A stretch of 64,000 bases of DNA from Lewinellaceae bacterium (GTDB lineage Bacteria > Bacteroidota > Bacteroidia > Chitinophagales > Saprospiraceae), in assembly GCA_016719605.1 (NCBI GenBank), contig JADJYW010000019.1:100001-164000 (forward strand), in the 5' to 3' direction. Position 1 is the stretch's first letter. The number at the start of each line of letters is the position of its first letter. Shown in pieces: positions 36,664 to 46,355 of this stretch. A program made the position numbers and the translations under genes. The notes under the pieces are model-generated. The model had not been told where the DNA came from. It saw only the letters and a program-made list of their open reading frames with translations, and did not search any database.

Positions 36664-39600
36664 ATGTTAAGTCTACTCAAAAGAATACTCGGCACCAAAC
36701 AAGACCGCGACATGGGCAAGTACCAGGGCGCCGTAGAAGAGGTGAACCGACATTTTGCGGAATACCAGAATCTGTCCAACGACGACCTGCGCCGCAAAAC
36801 CCTGGAGTTCCGCGAGCGTATCCAGGCCTATCTGAAAGATATTGACACCGAGATCGCCACCATCAACCAACAGGCGCTCGACGCAGCGGATTTCCACGAC
36901 AAGGAAGACCTCTTCAAAGAAGTGGACGAGCTGCGCAAGCAGCGCGACAAGGCGCTCGAAGAAGCACTGCTCGATGTGTTGCCCGAAGGCTTCGCCGCAG
37001 TGAAAGAAACCAGCCGCCGCTTTTCTCAAAACGAAGAACTCGTCGTCACCGCCACCGACCACGACCGTTACCTCGCCACACAACCAGGCAAAACATACGT
37101 CCGCATCGAAGGCGATAAAGCCATCTGGAAAAACCGCTGGACTGCCGCCGGCGGCGAAGTGACCTGGAACATGGTGCACTACGATGTGCAGCTCATCGGT
37201 GGTATGGTTTTGCACGACGGCAAAATTGCCGAGATGGCTACCGGTGAGGGCAAAACCCTCGTGGCTACCCTGCCCGCCTACCTCAATGGCGTAGCGGGCG
37301 AAGGCGTGCACATCATTACCGTCAACGATTACCTCGCCCGACGCGACCAGGAGTGGGTAGGCCCAATCTACGAATTCCTCCTGCTCACGGTGGACTGCAT
37401 TGACAAGCACCGGCCGCACTCCCCCGAACGTATCCGCGCTTACCGGTGCGACATCACCTTCGGTACCAACGCCGAATTCGGCTTCGACTACCTGCGCGAC
37501 AACATGGTCATCAGCCCCGAGGAACTCGTGCAGCGCAAGCACCACTACGCCATTGTAGACGAAGTGGACTCCGTGCTCATTGACGATGCCCGTACACCGC
37601 TCATCATCTCCGGCCCCGTCACCCGCGGCGCCGAAGATCAGGAGTACATGGACCTGAACCCCGCCGTAAAACGCCTCGTGGACGAACAGGCCAAGATCGC
37701 CGGTCAATTTTTGACGGAAGCCCGGAAACTATACTCGGATGGCAAAAGAAATGTGGAGGAAGGTCAGGCCGGCATGGCGTTGTTGCGCGCCCACCGCGCG
37801 CTGCCCAAATACCGCCCGCTGATTAAATTCCTCAGCGAGGAGGGTGTGAAAGTGCTGCTCCAGAAATCCGATGATTACTACATGCAGGAGAACAACAAAC
37901 GTATGCCCGAGGTGGACCGCGAACTGTTGTTTGTCATCGAAGAGAAAAAACGCAGTGTTGAGCTCACCGACAAAGGCATTGAGTTTCTCAGCCGCTTCAA
38001 CAACGACTCCTCGTTTTTTGTACTGCCCGATATCGGCATCGAATTGGTCAACATTGACCAAAATACCGAATTGGATATCAACCAGAAAAAAGAAGCCAAA
38101 GAACACCTCTCGCAGGACTACGGTGTGAAAAGCCGCCGCATCCACGCCATCCACCAGTTGCTCAAGGCGTACGCGATGTTTGAAAAAGACAACGAGTACA
38201 TCGTAACGCCCGAAGGAGAGGTCAAGATCGTGGACGAGCAGACCGGCCGCGTCATGGAAGGCCGCCGCTACTCCGACGGCCTGCACCAGGCCCTCGAAGC
38301 CAAGGAAAATGTGAAAGTAGGTGAGATCACACAAACCTACGCCACCGTCACCCTGCAGAACTACTTCCGCATGTACCACAAACTGGCGGGTATGACCGGT
38401 ACCGCCGAAACGGAAGCCAAGGAATTGTGGGATATTTACAAACTCGACGTGGTGGTGATCCCCACCAACCGCAAAATCGTGCGCGACGACCGCGACGACC
38501 TCGTGTACAAAACCGCCCGCGAGAAATACAATGCCGTCATTGACGAAATCGTCCGCCTGCGCGAAGCCGGCCGCCCTACGCTCGTGGGTACCACCTCGGT
38601 AGAAATTTCCGAGCTGCTCTCGCGCATGCTGCGCCTGCGCGGCATTGACCACAACGTACTGAACGCCAAGCAGCACCAGCGCGAGGCTGAAATTGTGGCG
38701 CAGGCAGGTTTGCCCGGCAAAGTCACCATCGCCACCAACATGGCCGGTCGCGGTACCGACATCAAACTCGGCCCGGGCGTGAAAGACGCCGGCGGTTTGG
38801 CCATCATCGGTACCGAACGCCACGAAAGCCGCCGGGTAGACCGCCAGTTGCGCGGCCGCGCCGGACGACAAGGCGACCCCGGTTCTTCCCAGTTCTACGT
38901 TTCCCTCGAAGACAACCTCATGCGCCTGTTCCAGAGCGACCGCATTGCCGGCCTCATGGACAAAATGGGCCACAAGGAAGGCGACGTGATCCAGCACTCC
39001 ATGGTCACCAAATCCATCGAACGCGCCCAGACAAAAGTGGAAGAAAACAACTTCGGCATGCGCAAACGCCTGCTGGAGTATGATGACGTGATGAATATCC
39101 AGCGCGAGGCCATTTATAAAAAGCGCCGCAACGCGCTGTTTGGCGACCGCCTTTCGGTGGACATCAACAATGCCTTCCTGTCCATCACCAACGAACTGGT
39201 GTATGTGCACCGCGAAGCCGGTGATTTTGAAACCTTTCGCCTCGACTCCATTCGCGTGATCGGCGTAGACCCGGAAATGGACCCCGTTTGGTTCAAAAGT
39301 ACTCCGGTGGATACGGTATTGACAACCTTCCAGCAACAAGTGTTTGACCTGTACGAGGACAAACGCCGCCAGGTATCCGAGCGCCTGCTCCCGATTATTC
39401 GGGATGTGCACGCCCGCGAGGGCCAACGCTACAAACGTATCGTAGTGCCGTTTACCGATGGCGTCCTGGGGCTGAACATCAGCGCCGACATGGAGGAAGC
39501 CATCCAGTCCAACGGCAAAACGATCATGCACGACGTGGAAAAAGTAGCCACTTTAGCCCTCATTGACGACGCCTGGAAAGAGCACCTCCGCAATGTAGAC

Positions 39601-40014
39601 GACCTGAAAGATTCCGTGCAAGGCGCTTCGTTCGAGCAGAAAGACCCGCTCGTGATTTACAAAATGGAGGCCTACAACCTGTTCGAGGGCTTGATCGGGC
39701 ACATCAACTCCAACGTCACGTCCTTCCTGCTGAAAGGCACGCTGGCACTGGCCGACGAGAACCAGATGCAGCAGGCCCAACGGGCTGAAGCCGCACGCCG
39801 CGCTCAACAGGCTGCCCAGCGCCAGCGCCTGAGCACCAACAACCAACAACAGATGACCGAGGCCCAGCAAGCCGCACAACGCGCTGCCCAGGCAGCCGGC
39901 CACAATGGTCCGGTGCAACGTGTGCAGCCCATCGTACGCGAAAATGTAGTGGGCCGTAACGAGCCGTGCCCCTGCGGCAGCGGGAAGAAGTACAAACAGT
40001 GCCACGGAAAATAG
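36664..40014 (+). CDS. secA: Protein translocase ATPase SecA
   Basis: The 1116-aa motor of the Sec translocon, at the cytosolic face of the inner membrane. It has Walker A MATGEGKTLVATLPAYL (about residue 190), VNDYLARRDQEWVGPIYEFL, NAEFGFDYLRDNM, the DEAD-like VDEVDSVLIDDARTPLIISGP, the preprotein cross-linking domain, motif III MTGTAETEAKE, and MAGRGTDIKLGPGV with the Q-rich RQLRGRAGRQGDPG. The C-terminus has a glutamine/alanine-rich linker and the zinc-binding SEC-C tail NEPCPCGSGKKYKQCHGK. The length is larger than in E. coli, as usual in Bacteroidota. It has its own promoter, a structured leader and a terminator. Confidence 0.98.
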   Translation: MLSLLKRILGTKQDRDMGKYQGAVEEVNRHFAEYQNLSNDDLRRKTLEFRERIQAYLKDIDTEIATINQQALDAADFHDKEDLFKEVDELRKQRDKALEEALLDVLPEGFAAVKETSRRFSQNEELVVTATDHDRYLATQPGKTYVRIEGDKAIWKNRWTAAGGEVTWNMVHYDVQLIGGMVLHDGKIAEMATGEGKTLVATLPAYLNGVAGEGVHIITVNDYLARRDQEWVGPIYEFLLLTVDCIDKHRPHSPERIRAYRCDITFGTNAEFGFDYLRDNMVISPEELVQRKHHYAIVDEVDSVLIDDARTPLIISGPVTRGAEDQEYMDLNPAVKRLVDEQAKIAGQFLTEARKLYSDGKRNVEEGQAGMALLRAHRALPKYRPLIKFLSEEGVKVLLQKSDDYYMQENNKRMPEVDRELLFVIEEKKRSVELTDKGIEFLSRFNNDSSFFVLPDIGIELVNIDQNTELDINQKKEAKEHLSQDYGVKSRRIHAIHQLLKAYAMFEKDNEYIVTPEGEVKIVDEQTGRVMEGRRYSDGLHQALEAKENVKVGEITQTYATVTLQNYFRMYHKLAGMTGTAETEAKELWDIYKLDVVVIPTNRKIVRDDRDDLVYKTAREKYNAVIDEIVRLREAGRPTLVGTTSVEISELLSRMLRLRGIDHNVLNAKQHQREAEIVAQAGLPGKVTIATNMAGRGTDIKLGPGVKDAGGLAIIGTERHESRRVDRQLRGRAGRQGDPGSSQFYVSLEDNLMRLFQSDRIAGLMDKMGHKEGDVIQHSMVTKSIERAQTKVEENNFGMRKRLLEYDDVMNIQREAIYKKRRNALFGDRLSVDINNAFLSITNELVYVHREAGDFETFRLDSIRVIGVDPEMDPVWFKSTPVDTVLTTFQQQVFDLYEDKRRQVSERLLPIIRDVHAREGQRYKRIVVPFTDGVLGLNISADMEEAIQSNGKTIMHDVEKVATLALIDDAWKEHLRNVDDLKDSVQGASFEQKDPLVIYKMEAYNLFEGLIGHINSNVTSFLLKGTLALADENQMQQAQRAEAARRAQQAAQRQRLSTNNQQQMTEAQQAAQRAAQAAGHNGPVQRVQPIVRENVVGRNEPCPCGSGKKYKQCHGK

Positions 40015-40026
40015 AACAACAAGAGA

Positions 40027-40070
40027 CGAAGGGCAGAGGGCAATTTTGCCCTTTGCCCTTCGCTTTTTTT
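40027..40070 (+). terminator. Terminator of secA
   Basis: A 15-bp stem (CGAAGGGCAGAGGGC with GCCCTTTGCCCTTCG, one G-T pair) with a 6-nt AATTTT loop is followed by C and seven T's, 12 bp after the stop. Confidence 0.93.
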
Positions 40071-40081
40071 GAAAGATTTCC

Positions 40082-41932
40082 ATGAAAAAAACCTGGTTTT
40101 TCGGACTAATTCTGGTGCTCTACACCGCCTCCTTTTTTACAATGGGGCGGTGGCCAACCCTTCCCTACGGCGGTGACGCGTGGGGCTACTATGCGCACCT
40201 CCCGTCCGCACTAATTTACCAGGATATCGGGACGTATGATTCGACCATAGCGGCGACGGCGAAGTACGATCCCAATATGGCCGACCCAAAAGCGGACCTG
40301 TACGGCCTGCGGGAAACCCCGCTCGGGAAATACATTATCAAATACCCCATCGGTGTGCCGTTGCTCGAATTGCCCTTTTTCGGCATCGCGCATGTTTGGG
40401 CCAGCAACAGCGGCGGCCAATACGCCCCCGACGGATTTAGCCGTCCGTACATGATGTGGGCAGGGCTGGGCGCCATTTTTTATGTGGTGCTTGGTCTGCT
40501 GCTGCTTTGGCAGATACTGGCGCGGTATTTCCCAACAACAACCGTTGTTGCCGTGACGCTGATCGTGGCATTTGCGACCAACTTGTACTACTTCGGCGTG
40601 TACAATAATGTCATGTCGCACCCTTTTCTGTTTTTCCTGCACGCGGCACTGATCTGGACAACCATTCGATTCTGGGAACGACCGGGCGGCCTTCGGGCGG
40701 CCGCAGTAGGGTTTGCCGCTGCCATGATTGCCATTACCCGCACTCAGGAGATTATTGCCGCCATAATCCCGGTAGTTTGGGGATTGACCAACTGGGCATC
40801 GGTACAGGAGCGGGCGCGTTTTATCGCCCTGCGGTGGAAATGGTTTGCCGTAGCGGCACTGGCTTTTTTTGTGGCGCTTTTCCCGCAACTGCTGTACTGG
40901 AAAATGGTGGGCGGCAGCTGGGTATATTTTTCCTACCAGGGTGAAACGTTCGATTTCCGGCATCCCCATATCAAGGGCGGGTTCCTGGATTTCAGAAACG
41001 GCTGGCTGATTTACACCCCGGTGATGGCACTGGCATTGGTTGGTTTGCTCCGGCTCCGGCGCACTATCCCCGCCGCATGGTGGTCATTTTGGGCGTTTTT
41101 TCCTTTGCATGTTTTTATCACCTATAGCTGGTGGTGCTGGATGTACATCAACGGATTCGGCTCCCGCCCCATGGTAGAAACCTACGCGCTGCTCGCCCTG
41201 CCTTTAGCCGCTTTTTGGCAGTGGGGTGAAAACCATTGGTGGAAAAAAAGCCTGAATTGGGCCGCGCTACTCTTTTTTGTCTGGCTGAACATCTTCCAAA
41301 CCTGGCAGCTGCGCGAGGGTATCCTGTGGTCGGAAAACGGCAACCGGGCGTACTACACAGCCATTTTCGGCACCCTGCATCCCGACCGCAACGCCCTCAT
41401 CGCCTACGACTCGGGCGAACGCCAACCGGATACCGCCGGCCTGGCACCGGTGCGCATGTTGGCGCATTTAGTATTTGAGGATTCCACAACCGTGCACCAT
41501 ACCGCCGGCCCTGTTTTTTCGGGGCGCTATGCGCTGCACGTTGCGGAAGAATTTAGTGCAAACGTCGAAATCAGCGGCGATACGCTCGATATGCATCCCG
41601 GCGACTGGCTGCGCGTGTCCGTGCAGGGCCATGTCTCCGGGGCCGATAAAATCTGGAACCGCGATATGATGGCCATCCTCACGGTGGAATTCGTGGATGC
41701 TGAAAATCGCCCGATCAAGACCCGGGGTATTCGGATTTCCAGCAAGATTGGCAACCCGAACAACTCCATTTGGGATACCGGCGCTACCGATCAGTGGGGC
41801 GAGGCGGTGTTTTTTGTGAAAGTTCCCAAAAAATACCGCCCCGACGGTCGGATCAAAGTTTACATCTGGAATCCGAAAAAGCAAAAACTTGTCGTGGATG
41901 ACCTGCGCGTAACTTGGTATTCAGTGCATTAG
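40082..41932 (+). CDS. Large polytopic membrane protein with C-terminal beta-rich domain (GT-C-like, unassigned)
   Basis: 616 aa. There are about ten or eleven membrane helices in the first 420 residues. An early acidic periplasmic loop, GGDAWGYYAHLPSAL, recalls the loop-1 acidic motif of GT-C glycosyltransferases that use polyprenyl-phosphate sugars. The last 180 residues are soluble and beta-rich (TVHHTAGPVFSGRYALHV, GDWLRVSVQGHV, YRPDGRIKVYIWNPKK), resembling a carbohydrate-binding or jelly-roll module facing the periplasm. It starts 12 bp after the secA terminator; no exact TAnnTTTG element is seen, so its promoter is unclear. The role is inferred only from architecture. Confidence 0.65.
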   Translation: MKKTWFFGLILVLYTASFFTMGRWPTLPYGGDAWGYYAHLPSALIYQDIGTYDSTIAATAKYDPNMADPKADLYGLRETPLGKYIIKYPIGVPLLELPFFGIAHVWASNSGGQYAPDGFSRPYMMWAGLGAIFYVVLGLLLLWQILARYFPTTTVVAVTLIVAFATNLYYFGVYNNVMSHPFLFFLHAALIWTTIRFWERPGGLRAAAVGFAAAMIAITRTQEIIAAIIPVVWGLTNWASVQERARFIALRWKWFAVAALAFFVALFPQLLYWKMVGGSWVYFSYQGETFDFRHPHIKGGFLDFRNGWLIYTPVMALALVGLLRLRRTIPAAWWSFWAFFPLHVFITYSWWCWMYINGFGSRPMVETYALLALPLAAFWQWGENHWWKKSLNWAALLFFVWLNIFQTWQLREGILWSENGNRAYYTAIFGTLHPDRNALIAYDSGERQPDTAGLAPVRMLAHLVFEDSTTVHHTAGPVFSGRYALHVAEEFSANVEISGDTLDMHPGDWLRVSVQGHVSGADKIWNRDMMAILTVEFVDAENRPIKTRGIRISSKIGNPNNSIWDTGATDQWGEAVFFVKVPKKYRPDGRIKVYIWNPKKQKLVVDDLRVTWYSVH

Positions 41933-41998
41933 GTTAGGCCAAAAATCCTGATACCGCCGAGCCTAAGCAACGGTTTTTGCATTACACCCATTTGATGG

Positions 41999-42186
41999 CT
42001 ACTCGGTGACTGCGCGTGGGTACCTGAAATGATTCGTTGCGTCATGTGACGGTAACGTCCAGAGCAGGTCGGCGCCGATGGCAAAACCCTCGTACCAGAC
42101 GTTTTGCAGGCCCTCCAGCGGCACGAGGTTATTCTCGAACAGGTTAATGGACGATTTGGGGATACGACCACGCAGCAGCTCCGATC
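41999..42186 (-). pseudogene. Possible 3' fragment of an unrecognised gene
   Basis: A minus-strand frame of about 60 codons with native-looking GC-rich codon use ends in TAG at 41999-42001 and has no start. The peptide includes RIPKSSINLFENNLVPLEG and a following WYEGFAIGADLLWTLP. It is cut off exactly where the HNH fragment begins. The family was not recognised. Confidence 0.3.
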
Positions 42187-42192
42187 TTGACG

Positions 42193-42549
42193 ATGAATAA
42201 ATCCCTCAAGGAATATGTGCAGCAACACGCCAATAGGGTATGTGAATACTGTCGTGCCCAGGCGCAATTTTCACCCAGTCCCTTTTCGGTGGAGCATATT
42301 ATCCCTTTGGCAAAAAGCGGCTCTGATGATACGACTAATCTGGCTTTCGCCAGTCAAGGTTGCAACAACGTCAAGTTCACGGCCGCCTCATGCAAGTGTC
42401 ATTTTGAGAAAGTTGCAATTATAATCATGCCAACGCTTTGGAGAGCGATGCGGATCGAATCGCATTTGAGGCACAATGGAAAGTATTTTTATGATCGTTG
42501 CTCTCCAATCAGGACAAGCATTTTGCCATACAGACGCTTCATGAAGTGA
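42193..42549 (+). pseudogene. HNH endonuclease remnant
   Basis: Residues 1-60 carry a clear HNH core: RVCEYCRAQAQFSPSPFSVEHIIPLAKSGSDDTTNL with CxxC, the EHIIP histidine and the following SQGCNNVKF. Intact relatives continue with about 80 more residues (HPRxHxWxxHF, GLTxxGRATVxxLxLN). Here the sequence after about 42375 is unrelated and broken by frame changes: another frame reads NALESDADRIAFEAQWKVF up to a stop, and SNQDKHFAIQTLHEVILDNL after it. The gene is therefore a truncated fragment joined to another relic. Base composition is lower in GC than its neighbours. Confidence 0.7.
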
Positions 42550-42610
42550 TTTTAGATAACCTTAGCGCTTATCACCAAACACTTGCCACCCTCCATCAAA
42601 ACATAGCCCC

Positions 42611-42641
42611 GCCGTCTGTACGAACTTGTTCGTCTGACGGC
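42611..42641. repeat. Imperfect palindrome upstream of dnaE
   Basis: GCCGTC...GACGGC outer arms and CGAAC/GTTCG inner arms form a 31-nt hairpin. It shares GTCTGACG with the structured segment at 8966-9047, so it may be the same palindrome family. Confidence 0.5.
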
Positions 42642-42664
42642 AGAGTCGGTACAATTCCAATATC

Positions 42665-42672
42665 TATCTTTG
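42665..42672 (+). promoter_or_regulatory. -7 promoter element of dnaE
   Basis: TATCTTTG followed by CC, an exact TAnnTTTG match, 57 nt before the ATG at 42730. It overlaps the upstream alternative start at 42670, ruling that start out. Confidence 0.6.
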
Positions 42673-42729
42673 CCCATACCTCATAAATCCGGCTCGCGGT
42701 ATTCCCTAAATCGTAATTTTCCCTTCCAC

Positions 42730-45700
42730 ATGCCACAATTCGCCCACCTCCACTGCCATACCCAGTACTCCCTGCTCGACGGGGCGGCCTCCATCCCAGC
42801 CTTGTTCAAAAAAGCCAAGGACGACGGCATGAAAGCGCTCGCCATTACCGACCACGGGAATATGTTCGGCGCATTCCAGTTTGTGGCCGAAGCCGCCAAA
42901 CACGAGGGCGTAAAACCCATCGTCGGCTGCGAATTTTATGTGGTGGCCGACCGGCACCGGCGCACCTTCACCAAGGAAGACCGCGACAAACGCTACCACC
43001 AGCTCTTCCTGGCCAAAAACCCGGAAGGCTACAAAAATCTCGTCAAACTCTGCTCCCTCGGCTACATGGAGGGCCTGTACGGCAAATACCCGCGCATTGA
43101 CAAAGAACTGATTTTGCAATACCACGAGGGCCTCATCGCCACCACCTGCTGCATCGGGGCCATGGTGCCGCAGGCCATCCTGCGGAAAAGCGAGGAAGAA
43201 GCCAAGAAGGAGTTTGAGTGGTGGTACAACATCTTCGGCGAAGACTATTACATCGAAATCCAGCGCCACTCCATGGAGGAACAGGACCGTGTGAACGAGG
43301 TACTGCTCCGCTGGGCTAAGGAGTACAACGTGAAGGTCATCTGTACCAACGACTCCCACTATGTAGACCAAAAAGACTACAATGCCCACGACATTCTGCT
43401 GTGCATTAACACCGGCGAAAAGCAGGCCACTCCGGCTATTCGCGAGTTTGCCGAAGAAGGCACCGTGATGAAAGGCGGTCGTTTCGCTTTCTGGAACGAC
43501 CAGTTTTACTTCAAAACCCAGGCGGAAATGGGTGCCTTGTTTCACGATGTGCCTTTCGCGGTGGATAATACGATGGAGATCGTGGACAAATGCGAAACCC
43601 TGAAACTGAAACAGGACATCCTGCTGCCCAACTTCGTCATCCCCCTGGAATTCACCACCCAGGACGACTACCTGCGCCACATCACCTTCGAAGGCGCCCG
43701 CGAACGCTACCGAAACCTCACGTCGGAAATAGAAGAACGGATCAATTTCGAATTGCACACCATCAAAACAATGGGTTTTGCCGGCTACTTCCTCATCGTG
43801 GCCGACTTCATCAAAGCCGGGCGCGACCTCGGCGTGTTCATCGGGCCGGGCCGCGGCTCGGCGGCCGGCTCGGCGGTGGCCTACTGCATCGGCATCACCA
43901 ACATTGACCCCATCAAGTACCAACTGCTGTTCGAGCGCTTCCTCAATCCCGACCGCAAGAGCATGCCCGATATTGACACCGACTTCGACGACGAAGGCCG
44001 CCAGAAAGTGCTTGACTATGTGGTGCAGAAATACGGCCGCCAGCAGGTCGCCCAGATCGTGACCTACGGCACCATGGCCGCCAAAATGTCCATCAAGGAT
44101 GTCTCGCGGGTGCTCGACCTGCCGCTCGATCAGGCCAATGCCCTCGCCAAAATCGTGCCCGACAAGCCCGGTATTTCCCTCAAACGTGTGCTTACCGCCC
44201 CCATTGACGGCGACGGTTCATTGCGCGACAAGGAGGGCTTGCAGTCGGACGACATCGAAAACGCCAAAAAATTGCGCGAACACCTCGCCGCCACCGATAC
44301 GCTCGAAGGCCAGGTGTTGCGCGAAGCCCTCGTGCTCGAAGGCTCCGTGCGCAACACCGGCATACACGCCGCCGGCATCATCATCGCCCCCAAGGACCTC
44401 ACGGAAATCATACCCGTGTGCACTTCCAAGGAAACGGACCTGCTGATCACACAATACGAGGGCAACACCATCGAAGATGCCGGGGTAATCAAAATGGACT
44501 TTTTGGGCCTCAAAACCCTCACGATCATCCGCGATGCTCTGCGCATGATCGAGCAAAACCACGGCGTCAAAATTGACATTGACACCATTCCGCTCGACGA
44601 CCGCAAGACCTACGAACTCTACCAGTCCGGCGCCACTAACGGCACCTTCCAGTTCGAAAGCGCCGGCATGCAGAAGTACCTGCGGGAGCTCAAGCCCGAC
44701 AAGTTCGACGACCTCATTGCTATGAACGCCCTGTACCGGCCCGGGCCGCTGGAATACATCCCCGACTTCATTGCCCGCAAACACGGGCGGCAGGCAGTGT
44801 CGTATGATTTGCCGGAAATGGAGGAGTACTTGAGCGATACGTTCGGGATTTGCGTGTACCAGGAGCAGCTCATGTTGCTTTCGCAAAAAATTGGCGGATT
44901 TTCAAAAGGTGATGCCGATGTGTTGCGCAAAGCAATGGGTAAAAAGCAGAAGGCGGTGCTGGACAAAATGAAAGGGCAGTTTATGGCCGGCGCTATGGCC
45001 AAAGGGCACCCTGAGAAAATCCTGGACAAAGTCTGGACCGACTGGGAAGCCTTCGCCTCTTATGCGTTCAACAAATCGCACTCCACCTGTTATGCCTTTG
45101 TGGCCTACCAAACGGCCTACCTCAAGGCGCATTACCCGTCGGAGTACATGGCCTCCGTGCTCACCCACTCGCAAGGAAACATTGAAAAAACTACCTTCTT
45201 CCTCGAAGAATGCAAACGCATGGGCCTCGATGTAAAAGGCCCCGACATCAATGAATCGGGCGTGAATTTTTCGGTGAACAAACGTGGTGTAATCCGCTAC
45301 GGCATGGGCGCCGTCAAGGGCGTGGGCGAGGCCGCCGTGGAAGCGCTGATTCAGGAGCGCAGCCAAAACGGCCCGTTTGTCAATGTCTTCGATTTTATGC
45401 GGCGCATCAACTTGCGCACGGTGAACAAAAAAGTCATGGAGTGCCTGGCTTTCGCCGGCGCCTTCGATGAGATACCGCCATTGTTGGGGCAGGGCGGCGG
45501 TGCGCGCGCCACTTTTTTCGCACCCTCCGACAAGTACGAATCCTTCCTCGAACACCTGATCAAATACGGCGCGGCCTATCAGGAAGACAAAGTCATGTCG
45601 GTCAATTCCCTCTTCGGCGACCTGTCCGATTCCGTGAGTATCCCCGAACCCGTGATTCCCAAAGTAGCCCCCTGGAACCTCCTCACCATGCTCCAGCGCG

Positions 45701-46308
45701 AGCGCGACGTGATCGGTATTTACCTCAGTGGGCACCCGCTGGACGACTACAAATTCGAAGTCGAGAACCTGACCACCTGCACGCTGGAACGCATCGAAAA
45801 TTTCAAGGGACAAAAAATCCGTATTGCCGGCTTCGTCACCAAGGCCGAACACCGCATCAGCCAAAAGGGCACGGGATGGGGGCGATTTACCGTCAGCGAC
45901 TACTCCGGGAACCTCGAAATTGCGCTGTTCAGCAACGACTATGCCCAGTTCAAACACTACTTCGAGGAGGGCAACTGCTTGTTTATCACCGGCACCTACC
46001 GCCAGCGGTACAACAGCGACGAGTATGAGTTCCGCCCCGAAAAAGTGGAACTGATGGAGTCTGTCGGTGGCTCGCAAATTTCGTCTGTTACGCTCCAGAT
46101 TCCGGTGGAGCTACTCACCACCGAATTGCTCGACCGACTCGACCACGTCTGCAAAACCCACAAGGGAAAACACGCGCTAAAAATGCGTCTCGTGGATCGT
46201 ACGAACAAAAACGCCCTGTCCTTTGCCGCCCCCGACCGCAAGGTGAACGCCGACTCGGATTTTGCCCTGGAGATGGAAAAGTTGGGCGTGGAGTGTTCGG
46301 TGGGATAA
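42730..46308 (+). CDS. dnaE: DNA polymerase III subunit alpha
   Basis: The 1192-aa replicative polymerase. The N-terminal PHP domain has HLHCHTQYSLLDGAAS (about residue 6) and LAITDHGNMFGAF. The catalytic core has GPGRGSAAGSAVAYC (about 370) and the acidic motif PDIDTDFDDEGRQKVLDYV (about 413), then ETDLLITQYEG, FQFESAGMQKYLREL and RPGPLEYIPDFIARKHG. The C-terminal part includes helix-hairpin-helix and OB-fold segments (IRIAGFVTKAEHRISQKGTG). All key motifs are intact. The family-standard start MPQFAHLHCHT is used. Confidence 0.98.
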   Translation: MPQFAHLHCHTQYSLLDGAASIPALFKKAKDDGMKALAITDHGNMFGAFQFVAEAAKHEGVKPIVGCEFYVVADRHRRTFTKEDRDKRYHQLFLAKNPEGYKNLVKLCSLGYMEGLYGKYPRIDKELILQYHEGLIATTCCIGAMVPQAILRKSEEEAKKEFEWWYNIFGEDYYIEIQRHSMEEQDRVNEVLLRWAKEYNVKVICTNDSHYVDQKDYNAHDILLCINTGEKQATPAIREFAEEGTVMKGGRFAFWNDQFYFKTQAEMGALFHDVPFAVDNTMEIVDKCETLKLKQDILLPNFVIPLEFTTQDDYLRHITFEGARERYRNLTSEIEERINFELHTIKTMGFAGYFLIVADFIKAGRDLGVFIGPGRGSAAGSAVAYCIGITNIDPIKYQLLFERFLNPDRKSMPDIDTDFDDEGRQKVLDYVVQKYGRQQVAQIVTYGTMAAKMSIKDVSRVLDLPLDQANALAKIVPDKPGISLKRVLTAPIDGDGSLRDKEGLQSDDIENAKKLREHLAATDTLEGQVLREALVLEGSVRNTGIHAAGIIIAPKDLTEIIPVCTSKETDLLITQYEGNTIEDAGVIKMDFLGLKTLTIIRDALRMIEQNHGVKIDIDTIPLDDRKTYELYQSGATNGTFQFESAGMQKYLRELKPDKFDDLIAMNALYRPGPLEYIPDFIARKHGRQAVSYDLPEMEEYLSDTFGICVYQEQLMLLSQKIGGFSKGDADVLRKAMGKKQKAVLDKMKGQFMAGAMAKGHPEKILDKVWTDWEAFASYAFNKSHSTCYAFVAYQTAYLKAHYPSEYMASVLTHSQGNIEKTTFFLEECKRMGLDVKGPDINESGVNFSVNKRGVIRYGMGAVKGVGEAAVEALIQERSQNGPFVNVFDFMRRINLRTVNKKVMECLAFAGAFDEIPPLLGQGGGARATFFAPSDKYESFLEHLIKYGAAYQEDKVMSVNSLFGDLSDSVSIPEPVIPKVAPWNLLTMLQRERDVIGIYLSGHPLDDYKFEVENLTTCTLERIENFKGQKIRIAGFVTKAEHRISQKGTGWGRFTVSDYSGNLEIALFSNDYAQFKHYFEEGNCLFITGTYRQRYNSDEYEFRPEKVELMESVGGSQISSVTLQIPVELLTTELLDRLDHVCKTHKGKHALKMRLVDRTNKNALSFAAPDRKVNADSDFALEMEKLGVECSVG

Positions 46309-46355
46309 GGATTTCCGGCACTTTTAAAGCCGGTACTCAAGCCCCATGCTTTGTG

